From NCBI GenBank assembly GCA_900095095.1, contig FMBT01000308.1, positions 248,001 through 312,000 on the forward strand: DNA of 64,000 nucleotides, written 5' to 3'. This DNA comes from Fragilariopsis cylindrus CCMP1102 (Eukaryota > Bacillariophyta > Bacillariophyceae > Bacillariales > Bacillariaceae). Below, piece by piece: positions 43,846 to 53,577 of the stretch (position 1 is its first letter; the number at the start of each line of letters is the position of its first letter). Made by a program: the position numbers and the translations under genes. The notes under the pieces are model-generated. The model was given only the letters and a program-made list of their open reading frames with translations. It did no database searches and had not been told where the DNA came from.

Positions 43846-43863
43846 TGAAGTTTCCAAACCCTA
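43846..43863 (-). repeat. Right terminal inverted repeat of the hAT element (18 bp)
   Basis: TGAAGTTTCCAAACCCTA, the exact complement of 30508-30525. Confidence 0.95.
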
Positions 43864-43871
43864 GTGAGTTT
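43864..43871. repeat. Right target-site duplication (GTGAGTTT)
   Basis: Exact copy of 30500-30507, directly after the right terminal repeat. Confidence 0.95.
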
Positions 43872-44253
43872 GCACGACTAAATCTTAGAAGTACACGCTG
43901 GACCATCCGGTACCCTGCGGGACTCGACTGAATGATCGGGGGAAGAGGTTTATATAGTATTGTTTTGCTCCATTTTTGTTTTTACTTCTGACGGAGGAGG
44001 ATGGATTTGGAACACGACGCCCCACTCGCATTTTTATTTCATCATTTTTTTTTTCAATCTATTATTGTACAAAACGAACTTCTAATAGAGGCAAGATACC
44101 TTGTGTGACAGAGAGCAACGGAATCCATATCATTATTATCATTTCGGAAAAGAGGCCATCAGAACTGTAGCTCCAGGTGGAGAAAGCTTACGGTATTACT
44201 TTTACATTGATTACGTGTTGCTTGTTGGCATCATTTGTCAATCCTCCATAAGA

Positions 44254-45848
44254 ATGGCGACCTTCACTTCACACGTAATATGGTCCTTATGGAATTTTTT
44301 CTACGCAACAATATTTACCATCCTTATACTATCGGTCTTTGATACTGTCGGTGGGTTCCAATATAGTACGGTGCAACTTTCTTGTCGTTCTGGGAAAGGC
44401 ACCGATTTCGCATCCGCTATCATATCCTCCTCCCCGACCAATACTCGTTCCTCCTCCTGTAGGAGGAATCGAATGCAACTAGTAGCGCTATCGGCAATTC
44501 CGACACTTGATAAATGGAAGGCCATATCGAGTGGCTCTGTGATCGGAACGGTACGGAATCATCCTGCTATTGCCGACGGTGATGTTATAACAACATCTCC
44601 TATTCAAGATCCAGAAATGATCAATCGGCAATCTATCGTCACTACGGCCTCGGGATCAAAATACAAATTATTAGAACCGAGACCAGAAGTAGGATCAGCA
44701 ACCATTAATGAAATGGAGACGGCAGCTTTAAAAGCAGCATTGTCGTCATCTTCCCAACAACAACAACCTTCGAAGCAGCCATTATCGCCAAGCGGGGAGG
44801 TTCGTCCTTCTTCTCCGGTTGGGGTGGAAACAGAGACAGTAGCAAGACCATGGACGATAGTAATGACGATGAGGAAGACGACGCGGAGGCCCTGAAGAAA
44901 AAAATTCGTAGCAGTTCGGAATGGCAGGAGGCCGTTCGGAAATACAAGTTAACCGGTGCCACGATAGGATTGGAAGACGAGTATTTGTTAGCTAGCAAGC
45001 CGGAACGTAGCACGTCGGGAAAATCTAATATCTGGGAGGCATACAAGACCGACGATTCGACGGGATTGCCCGTCGATGATGCTGTGCCGATTTGCTTGAA
45101 ACTTTCCACCAACCTAGAATCGATATCTAGAGAATACGACAATTATCGCAAATTGAATATCTTGGGAATATGGGAAACGGGACGATTCGTTCGATGTTAC
45201 GAATTCTTTCCAGTAGCGGGATATGACAAACGATATCGTAATCAATGCGCATTAGCTATAGAACGGGGTTCACGGGATCTGAAAAGTTTTCTGAATAGTC
45301 GAGGTCGTCTGGAGAATAACGAATTGCGAGATGCGTGTACTTCTGCAACGCAATGCGTGCAAGCCCTTCACAATGCTGGTCTTGTTTGGACTGATATGAA
45401 AACAGAAAATTTTGTTGTGATGCCCAACGGTGAAGTTAAGGGTATCGATTTGGAATCAGCAATGCCAATAGGAGACTACCCCGTCGACTATTCGCCCGAG
45501 GCCTGTCCACCCGAGTTTGCTGCGGCATTTTTAGCGGGAGAGGGACCATACTTCGAACTGGAAACTTCGTACGATGTTTGGTCGTTGGGTATGCTTATGT
45601 TGGAGTTATCAACCGGACGAGGATATTTCGACGGAAAGAACCCAGCTCAAATTACTAGAATGTTGCGGGACATGGATGAAACGACGATGACCGAGGATTT
45701 AAAAAATCTTAAATGCGATGGGCGACTCAAGGATTTGATATGTCGATGTCTGCAACGAGACCGACGTAAGCGACCAAATACTGCTCAAATATTGCTTCAT
45801 CCATACTTTTTGGCTAATCCATTTCTTTTCTTTCGCGACAGAAATTAA
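44254..45848 (+). CDS. Divergent protein kinase with N-terminal targeting region, frame broken once
   Basis: ATG at 44254; a hydrophobic start ('WNFFYATIFTILILSVFDTV') suggests a signal peptide, followed by 'GGFQYST', a possible plastid cleavage site. The first frame continues to about 44750 and then leaves coding sequence near a CAA repeat. The other frame reads 'KRGGSSFFSGWGGNRDSSKT' into an acidic stretch and a kinase domain ending at 45848. Kinase residues: Lys in 'PICLKLS', Glu in 'ISREYDNYR', 'LVWTDMKTENFVV' (Asp and Asn kept, His-Arg of HRD replaced by Trp-Thr) and 'GIDLESA' (Asp kept, Phe-Gly of DFG replaced). The metal-binding residues remain, so activity is possible. Confidence 0.75.
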
Positions 45849-46040
45849 GTTAAATATATAAATATCTACTATCAACAGAAGAATGTCACTATCCAATAGT
45901 CTAGTCTAGTCCAGTCCTTTTCTTTTATTTCTTATAACTTTTATAATCTCTATAGATTTTTGTTTTAGGGCATAAGAAATAATGAGGTAATTCTAAAGTA
46001 ATCTTTTTCATTGCTGCCACATACCGATGCTTCATTAAAG

Positions 46041-47286
46041 TTACAATTCCGATATTTTGCTTTTGTCTACAAAGGAAAGATTTGGTTGCGCTTCCGGATT
46101 CTTTTCACTTTCCTTTTTCACCCAACCTGTTGCCGCCTTAAGTGCTGATTTACTCACAAAATTGACAACGGGTCCTGGTACACTTCCTTTTAACTTAATA
46201 TCACACGCATAGAATACGCGAGTGCAATCTGGCTTAGTGGGATGATCCTCTAAATGCCAATGACCTGAAACGTCATCAAAATCACTTTTCTTGTCGTAAT
46301 CAAGTCTCCATGTCACACTATCCTTGGCGGGACTGTATGTATGATCGTAAAACGATGTGTACTGAAACAAGGTATGAAAAAGAAGTATAGGTTTAGAATT
46401 ATATGATATAGCAACAAAGTAACAAGCTAGGAAATAATTCAGGGGAGCAAAAAGACGTAGACGAATAGTTTGAATAACTGAACTCACACCGTATCCTGGA
46501 ATAACTTTAACCCCCATTTTCGTTTTCATAGTACAAGTACCATCTTCATTTTGTTTTTCAAAATAATTTTCGCATTCGCTTACTTTCGGTACCTTTCCCT
46601 TATAGGAATTAAGATCCAAAATTTGTGACCAAACGGCTTGCTGAAAATCATTTGTATGCGTACAGTAAGATATAAAAAATAATATTAGCATTTGTTTTTG
46701 TTCGTGTATGATTTTATTTGTCCATAGGAATAATGTCGTTAGTGGGACGATGATTAGCGTACATGATGTACACTGAACAAACACAAATACCAAATACACA
46801 AAACAGATAGTTATATCTAGAGTTTATATAGACCTTGGTAACTTTCGTTTTCATAATATCTGTTTGCTGCATTTGCGTTCCAGCAAATTTCCAATTTGCA
46901 TTATTTAGGGGGATTCGTTCTCCTAACAACTACATATAGGATAAACATACAGAATAAAAACGCACCTTAGGTGCTGCAACATCTTGCACGCAAATGGCAC
47001 CTCCTCCAAGTTCTTCACCGGTACCCTGAATTTGTTTCATAATCGGTTTACCAGATTCTAACACCTTCTCATCACTGTTATCTAAATCAAGTGATTCGAA
47101 TGGACCCGCCTCGTATGATGATAAGATTCCACGATGACCATGGAATACATCTCTACTATTATTCTTACGACCGGTACACGGATGACGAGATAATACTGCT
47201 AGTAAGGCAACCAACACCACCACCACGAGAGTTGGGGAGGACGAACGTGGGTTTGCTGTTGTTACGGAAGATAGTGAATAAAACAT
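46041..47286 (-). CDS. SRPBCC/START-like lipid-binding-fold protein
   Basis: Exons 47286-46966, 46640-46488 and 46361-46041; introns 325 and 126 bp; all in phase 0; 264 aa. An N-terminal hydrophobic segment ('TLVVVVLVALLAVLSR') anchors or targets it. The fold signature runs 'GGAICVQDVAAPKQAVWSQI', 'LDLNSYKGKVPKVSECE', 'YTSFYDHTYSPAKDSVTWRL', 'GHWHLEDHP' and 'VVNFVSKSALKAATGWVKKE'. This set is seen in polyketide-cyclase/START-like proteins of algae. The ligand is unknown; lipids are typical. The first intron contains a 96-bp in-frame open segment that might be an optional exon. Confidence 0.85.
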
Positions 47287-48311
47287 TATAGTTTTAGTTT
47301 TACTGGACTTGTTTCTTTATTGCGATTTCAGAAATTGTAGGAATGGGAGATCTTACAGCTTGATATTCTTTGAAGTAGTAAAATAAAAAAATGCTGTCGA
47401 TGTCGTTAAAATTGTTTTCCAACGTATTTCGGATAATATTCAATTTCGAAATATAGTTGATATCGACATTACTTTGAAGTACGAGCATGACGACTAGTCA
47501 AAAATCTTTTCAAATCATCGGATGATGTGAATAGATTTTTACAGGCTTACTTTTTTAGGCACGAAGTACCGGGATTGGACCTAGTCACGAAAGGGGGCCA
47601 AGCAAAACATTCAAAAAATAAAACAACTTTCATTATTTATATAAACTTCATAATAATACTATAATATTATGATTGGGTGCAACTAGTAAGCCCGCTCGTC
47701 GGCTGCATTCCCCCGACTCCAAACGACCACGATTTAATAGATTAGTTTTCTTGTCATACTATAGTTATATTTTTCCTGAAATTAAGTCATTATAGCGAGG
47801 GTTTAATAGTATGATAGTAGAGGAAGTGTAATCTCTGAATAATGTTGGTCTCCTTTTCTTTTCTCAGGAAGATATCTACGACTAGCTATCTATTCAAATA
47901 GTAGTTGTTATTCAATACCGCCTTGGAAAATAATCTATGATATTTGTTTTTTGTTGCTGTAGAGAAGAATTAGTTATTATGTACATAATAATATTAAGTG
48001 AGAGTTATCATATGCATATATGAAAGGTTTCGGTAAAGGGAGAGAAAGAGAGAGAGAGACGTCGTAAGCGAATGAATCTTCTCATGGATTTGTCTCTTCG
48101 CTTGCTCTGCTGCTAGAGCTCATGCTGCTGTCTGAAACGGTTTCTTAGATTTTATTCAGTTTAATCAAAGAAAAGTCTAGGCCTAAGCAACCATCCCCGG
48201 CCAACTATTAAGACTACTATTATTGTTTCTGTACATCGATTAGTCATATTTCATATTTCAAGCTTCGTGATGTCGTGATATCAATTACTTAAAGATCTGT
48301 AATGATTTTGA
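47287..48311. other. Intergenic; no gene seen
   Basis: About 1 kb, AT-rich, with a short (GA)n tract near 48043-48060 and a C/G-richer patch at 47690-47735. No coding region or RNA gene could be supported. Confidence 0.4.
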
Positions 48312-49147
48312 CTATATAATAGTGCCCCTGCCGCCGTTGCTGCTGCCGTCTTTACAACACAAATGTTCATTTATGTCATCATTGCTGTTACCACCATAAC
48401 CTCTATGAGTACCTTCTTCGTAGTTGTCGTCGTTATTGTTATCATTTCCATCGTCATCGTCGTCATGATTATCTGCTAATGTTGGTAATAAAGCTTCTGC
48501 TAATGTTATCATGGTCGTTGTACCTTCATCGTCGCGTTCATTATCATCATCATCATCTTCTTCTTCTGTTTCAAGAAAATTACAACATGGACTTCCCGCA
48601 CCATGATTGTACAATTCTCCCCCAAATACAAAGTATCCAACCATTAATCCCATTATGACACAACATAATAATTCTAATGAATATGTCATAATAACTAACA
48701 TAAGTATGTATGCAAATAATGCATTCATACCTTGTAAGAACGTTTGTATATACCAGAGTTTATTATAATTATCATTATCATTATTATTTACACTTGCAAG
48801 ACGACGATGACGATGACGACGACGAGTACTTCGTTTTTTTGCCCTATGCGAAATATCATATTTCAATCGAGCTATTCCCTCGGTCATAATAGCCATTATA
48901 AAAACACATAACATAGCGGCAATAAATTTATGTATCGTATCAAGTTTCCATGATGGAAAATAAAAATTAAGACAACTACTTTTTCGTTTCAATGTCCATT
49001 GAAATCCTTCCATATACCTAATATTTATAGTGCATGGTGCATTGGTGCATGTGTGTGTGTGTGTGTTTTGTGTGCGTGAAAGAAGAAGAACAATATTAGT
49101 GAACGAATCAATAATTATGTAGAAACAATAGTAATTCGACTAGTTAT

Positions 49148-49190
<43 letters not shown>

Positions 49191-49407
49191 CTGGTGTTGT
49201 AATATGTGCTCTAATTTATTTAATTATACATACTATGCATTAGCTAGAAATCAACTCACGTACTCACATGATCAGTCCCATTCCATGGCAAAAGCTAGGC
49301 GAATCCTCATCCGCAATGTCGCTCATCATCATCGTCATCGACATCTCAGCATGATCATGGTGCATTTCCATCGTATGGTGGTCTCCGTGGTCCATATCTA
49401 TGTCCAT
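48312..49407 (-). CDS. CTR-family copper transporter
   Basis: Exons 49407-49268 and 49017-48312 with a 250-bp intron; 281 aa; the split Met codon (AT+G) joins in phase. The first exon encodes a Met/His-rich outer domain ('MDIDMDHGDHHTMEMHHDHA', then 'EMSMTMMMSD') ending 'FCHGMGLIMYMEGFQW', the block just before the first CTR membrane helix. Helix 1 is 'FIAAMLCVFIMAIMTEGI'. Helix 2 holds the MxxxM copper motif as 'MLVIM', and helix 3 ends 'CVIMGLMVGYFVFG'. CTR proteins form trimers that import Cu(I). The C-tail is acidic and Gly/Asn-rich. The intron carries (CT)n and (GT)n microsatellites. Confidence 0.9.
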
Positions 49408-49766
49408 ATCCGTGACTTTCTTCTTCCTCTTCTTCTTCTTCCGTGTATGTACTCAATATTTTTACTGTAGCAGTGATGAGATGATGATGATAATGATGAT
49501 GATGTATTCGAATGCTTTGTCCAAAAAGCAGTCCCAAGTTCCAAAATTAAGTCAAAACAAAGAATGCTTCAATTCCTGATTGTGACCGTCGCGGGGGGTG
49601 TCAACAGAAAAAGTTGAAAAGTGCGCGATAAATCTTAAATATCCGCGGCCCCCATCACGAAGTATGACAGTACAATATATCAAATATGATCGATGGCGAG
49701 AAATCAACAATCCATTATTAACAACACAAGTTGAAAGTAGTCAGAACAAACAACAACCAAAAAGAA
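49408..49766. promoter_or_regulatory. Divergent spacer between CTR and deformylase genes
   Basis: Both promoters should lie in these 359 bp. An (ATG/GAT)n stretch occurs near 49480-49505. No defined site recognised. Confidence 0.35.
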
Positions 49767-50855
49767 ATGAAAAGTGTAATCATTCTTCTTATAGTAATAT
49801 TATCATGTATCCCTACTAATTTTATTGTGACCGCACTTCTACAAGTACGAAGAAATTTTATATCGAACACTATCATTATAGCATCGGCAATTGCTATTCG
49901 CCCTGCGGAGGTTGCTGCTGCTGCTGCTGCTGCTGCTGCTATTAATAATGATAACGCTGATATTGGAGGGACAAGGGTGACGATAACCCCACTACCACCA
50001 CCAACATCAACAGTATCATCAATAGTATCATCAACAGTAGCAACAACAATCTCATCCCCTTTGCTTTCAATAGAATCAGCAGCAGCTCGTCTCGGTGTAG
50101 GTCGTAGTAGTGATAGTAATAGTGATGATGACGACAAGAACAATAACAACGAGCAACCCATGTTATTAAAGGTTCGATTATATCCAGATCCGTCACTTCG
50201 AAAAGTAGCATCTCCTGTTACGAAAGGATTTGGTAGCCATGAATTAGAAATTGTTGTTAATTATCTTATAAATAATATGAAAAGTAATACAACAGCAGCA
50301 ATACAATATGGTATAGATGCACGTATAATAATTTTAAAGGGTGGTGCTGCATCACCTAATAATAGTGTCAATATCTTTGTTAATCCGAATATACTTTCAA
50401 GATCAAATGAATATTCAATGATACCATGGCGTGAATACTGTGCTGTTATTGTTACCAATATGGAATCGGATATTGTAGCAGCAGCAGAAAACAACAACAA
50501 CAATAATAATAATAATAATAATCTATCATCATCATTAGACATCACAGCCACAACCAGCTCCGTCGGGTTAGTAGAAGTTGATTTATTACGTGATGATATA
50601 ATAGAAATAGCAGCGCAAGATTATATAACAGGACGACCTATACGTAAAGCATTACGTGGTGAATCTGCACGAGCATTCCAACATGAAATGGATCATTTAG
50701 ATGGTATATTAATAATTGATCATGCTGTAACAAGTCTTGATGATAATGTACTACCAACGTATATAGCCAATCTTGAAAGACCGTATCATACAGAACGACA
50801 ACGACGTGCATTTCAAAGGAATACATTCCAAGGTAATACTCCATTGTATTATTGA
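49767..50855 (+). CDS. PDF: Divergent peptide deformylase with N-terminal targeting region
   Basis: ATG at 49767; 362 aa. A signal-like start ('MKSVIILLIVILSCIPTNFI') and a long low-complexity region with poly-Ala precede the enzyme domain, which begins 'LLKVRLYPDPSLRKVASPV'. Motif 3 is intact: 'AFQHEMDHLDGILIIDH' (His306, Glu307, His310), including both His metal ligands and the catalytic Glu. Motif 2 (EGCLS) is 'EYCAV', keeping the Cys ligand. Motif 1 (GxGxAAPQ) is 'NTTAAIQ', keeping the Gln but losing both Gly. A poly-Asn insert lies between motifs 2 and 3. Deformylases remove formyl from organelle-made proteins. Activity is possible but the enzyme is unusual. Confidence 0.8.
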   Translation: MKSVIILLIVILSCIPTNFIVTALLQVRRNFISNTIIIASAIAIRPAEVAAAAAAAAAINNDNADIGGTRVTITPLPPPTSTVSSIVSSTVATTISSPLLSIESAAARLGVGRSSDSNSDDDDKNNNNEQPMLLKVRLYPDPSLRKVASPVTKGFGSHELEIVVNYLINNMKSNTTAAIQYGIDARIIILKGGAASPNNSVNIFVNPNILSRSNEYSMIPWREYCAVIVTNMESDIVAAAENNNNNNNNNNNLSSSLDITATTSSVGLVEVDLLRDDIIEIAAQDYITGRPIRKALRGESARAFQHEMDHLDGILIIDHAVTSLDDNVLPTYIANLERPYHTERQRRAFQRNTFQGNTPLYY

Positions 50856-51057
50856 TATATTGATAATATATTATATTTATGTTAATGACAGTTCACGATG
50901 GAATAATCGTAACTATTAAAGTTAGCTAGCTTAAGCTATACACATTCTTCGTGCGTTTCGGAGTATGAGAGAGTTTCCTTTTCCTTCTAAGATTCCTTCA
51001 TAATAGCAACAGCAACATCAACCTCTTGTATTCGCATATTTCGTAGCTATATCAAAT

Positions 51058-51750
51058 CAAAGAACTGCAATACAATCGATTTCTACCTTAACATTCTTTG
51101 GTAATGCTGCTGCTTGAACACAAGACCTTGAAGGTGCAACTGAACTATCCTTAAAATATTCTTGATAAATTTCATTGACGGCATTCTGTGAAATTATTTG
51201 AAAAGAAAAGAAGACGATTTTCCCGAATTTGAAAAAAAAGTAATTTTATTAGTTTCGACTGAAAAAAATGAAGAGAAAAATTCGAATCTTCTATTTTGTA
51301 TATATATTATTAATATATACAAAAACTTACAAAATTTGATAAATCATCAAGAAAGACCGTACATCGAACAACATTTGATGCTGTTGCACCAGCCTTCTTT
51401 AATACAGCATCCATATTCTTTAATACCTGACGTGTTTCTTCTTTTACATCACCATTACATTCCACCAATTCATTTGTTTTTGGATCAATAGCAATATTAC
51501 CTGAGCAATAGATAGTGTTACCAGCTAATACAGCTTGTGAATATGGTCCTAATGGATTTGGTGCATCATCTGTTCTGATTTCAGTAATTTTGGTTGTTGA
51601 CGACATACTGGTTATAGTACTTGCAGTGATCTTTTGGCTGCTTCGTCGGAAAGAATGATGATTTATGATGGGTTGCTGGAAACTCAAGGAAGGTCGAATC
51701 GCAATACCAATAACAGCAAGGAAGAAGCACAAAAACGTAATTGTCTTCAT
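51058..51750 (-). CDS. RIDA: RidA/YjgF (enamine deaminase) family protein
   Basis: Exon 1 51750-51331, intron of about 145 bp, exon 2 from 51185 to about 51058 (the exact stop position is uncertain by a base or two). The start 'MKTITFLCFFLAVIGIAIRP' plus 'SLSFQQP' matches a bipartite plastid presequence. The mature domain starts 'MSSTTKITEIRTDDAPNPLG' and has 'PYSQAVLAGNTIYCSGNIAI' and, in exon 2, 'VAPSRSCVQAAALPKNVKVE', which carries the conserved Arg that binds the imino acid carboxylate. RidA hydrolyses reactive enamines made by PLP enzymes such as threonine dehydratase. Length and motifs are typical. Confidence 0.92.
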
Positions 51751-52244
51751 TAAGATTTGAGAATACGATGAACGAGGATTTATTTGAGAATACGATGAAC
51801 GAGGGTAGATAATAATAAGATTGGTTGGGCTACTGTACTGTAGTGCTGTGATGCTATTTTTGTTGTTGTTTTGTTATGCCATGATTCGATGATTATGGGG
51901 GTATGATCCAAATTATTCATAAAAAATATTTGACTACTTCGATTAAAAGTTTCGTTAATTCTATGCTCGCTCGCGCCCTCGCGCGACTACGCAATGGCAC
52001 GTGGTATGGCAGCTCGATGACAAAAAAACACCGAATTTTTTTTTCAAAAATACCTCTTTTTTCTCATGTAGTTCACGAAACACGAACACGATCGACTTCG
52101 TTCGACAATAGCGAAACTGACTGTTTTAATTGACTGTAGATGAAGGTTGAAAGGGGTACGGAAGGCAGCACTCAACCTACATTTTCAATTACTATCACAT
52201 ATCATCAGTCTAGCTAGCTAGCTAGTTATCCAGCAACAAACGCC
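51751..52244. promoter_or_regulatory. Divergent spacer; no further gene seen
   Basis: Between RidA and the next gene. Holds a direct repeat of about 22 bp (TTTGAGAATACGATGAACGAGG at 51757 and 51783) and a TAGC tetranucleotide run at about 52209-52226. A CG-rich patch (CTCGCGCGAC) lies near 51970. No coding region is supported. Confidence 0.45.
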
Positions 52245-53150
52245 ATGATTTCTCGAATTTCATCTTTCCTATGGATTTTATTATTGGTTATATCTCTCAT
52301 AGAATCGTCGTCACTTTTATCATCGTCATCGTTATCGCCACAAACTAATAATCAGCAGCGACTGAATAATAATGGTTGTACCAACAATAGACATGCCGTC
52401 GTCGACGTCGTTTCAGCCAAAGGATCAATATCTGGAAAAGGACACATGATTAATAATCGGTGTAGTACACGACGTCGTTTCTGTCGTCGGCCAATGACGA
52501 GTTTGGATAGCAATGAGAATTCTGCGGCAGAAACAGAAGATATTATTGGTGATACTGATGCATATGAAATAGAATACGAAGAACAAATTGGTGATGACAA
52601 CATTAACGGCAACACGTCGAAGAAGAAAAATAAACGATTAATTGAGATATCAAGTCAAATAGAATTACCATTTTCCGCTGAGATTGCATATGATGCCTAT
52701 ACGAATCTACCAAGACAATCAAGTTGGTCATCATGGTTAGAATCAGTTGAAGTATTAAATAGTAAAAATGATAATGACAATGATAATGATAGTAATAGTA
52801 ATAAAGTACAATCAAAATGGACATCTAAAATGATGGGATATACATATTCATGGGAAGCAATTGCAATAAAGAATGAAAGACCACATACGATAGAATGGTC
52901 ATCAGTAACAGGATTACAAAATGAGGGTATTGTACGATTTTATAAAAAGAAGGGATCAAAATCATCCTATACACATGGTCCAACATTAATGACAATTAAA
53001 ATGTCATTTGTTACACCAAGAGTTGTATCATCAATTATTCGTAAATCAAAAACATTAAGAAATTATGTTGAAAAAAAAATGATTGAACAATCATTAAATG
53101 ATTTTCGTGATGTTGTTTTAGAAAATGATGTAGAAGAGAAAAGGTTGTAA
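52245..53150 (+). CDS. SRPBCC (polyketide cyclase/dehydrase-like) protein
   Basis: 301 aa, intact. A signal peptide ('FLWILLLVISLIESSSLL') and a low-complexity region precede a START/cyclase-like domain from about residue 130: 'RLIEISSQIELPFSAEIAYD', 'LPRQSSWSSWLESVEVL', 'GYTYSWEAIAIKNERPHTIE', 'WSSVTGLQNEGIVRF' and a C-terminal helix 'RNYVEKKMIEQSLNDFRDVV'. This is the layout of algal and plant chloroplast cyclase/dehydrase-like proteins. The ligand is unknown. It is the second SRPBCC protein in this window, but it shares no obvious close sequence with the one at 46041-47286. Confidence 0.75.
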   Translation: MISRISSFLWILLLVISLIESSSLLSSSSLSPQTNNQQRLNNNGCTNNRHAVVDVVSAKGSISGKGHMINNRCSTRRRFCRRPMTSLDSNENSAAETEDIIGDTDAYEIEYEEQIGDDNINGNTSKKKNKRLIEISSQIELPFSAEIAYDAYTNLPRQSSWSSWLESVEVLNSKNDNDNDNDSNSNKVQSKWTSKMMGYTYSWEAIAIKNERPHTIEWSSVTGLQNEGIVRFYKKKGSKSSYTHGPTLMTIKMSFVTPRVVSSIIRKSKTLRNYVEKKMIEQSLNDFRDVVLENDVEEKRL

Positions 53151-53577
53151 AATAGAAGATATATGGAAAAAGCACGACGTAAAGTAGCTAGCTATTCAAT
53201 AAGATCACAACGGCACATCATCAACACAAAGCTGAACGAACGAATGAACGGCAAAAATTGCCTTGTTTTCCATGTGTTGGCAACCACAGTACTACCAGTA
53301 GTTAGAGATAGTTTCCATAAATAATGGAAGCAAAATAATAATAATTTATTAGCCTATAATAAAACAAGAAAAGACACTTTTACAAGAAGAAACCTTGATA
53401 CGTTTACTTTCCTTCTAATGCTATTAAATTGTCACTATCACAAAAAGTTTGTTATTAATGTGTTTGATATTAATATTATACATGATTATAGACTTCCCCT
53501 GTTTGTTAGTCTACTAGCTAGCTAGTTAGCTAGCTAGCTAGCTAGTTAGCTATGATTTATTTTTAATTTGCTACTCG
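53151..53577. repeat. Convergent spacer with a TAGC tetranucleotide run
   Basis: AT-rich spacer between two convergent genes. A run of TAGC/TAGT units, self-complementary in sequence, occupies about 53512-53553. No gene. Confidence 0.6.

Larger units (their letters stand above)
30508..43863. mobile_element. Complete giant hAT DNA transposon (13,356 bp) with ORC1/CDC6-like and Ulp1-like genes
   Basis: Both ends are visible: TAGGGTTTGGAAACTTCA at 30508-30525 and its exact complement at 43846-43863, each flanked by GTGAGTTT. The TAGGG start is like that of maize Ac. Sub-terminal GAAACTTC motifs occur at both ends. Inside, in order: ORC1/CDC6-like ATPase (+), unknown (-), unknown (+), unknown (-), BED/hAT transposase (+), C48 cysteine protease (-). 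Most hAT elements are 2.5-5 kb with one gene, so this one is three times larger with at least five extra genes. The perfect repeats and perfect target-site duplication point to a recent insertion. Protease and transposase genes converge on a region with a perfect hairpin. Confidence 0.93.

Noticed and set aside
30508-43863. Polinton/Maverick or giant-virus insertion
   Set aside because: No protein-primed DNA polymerase, retroviral-type integrase, packaging ATPase or capsid gene; target-site duplication is 8 bp, repeats are 18 bp, and the transposase is of the hAT type.
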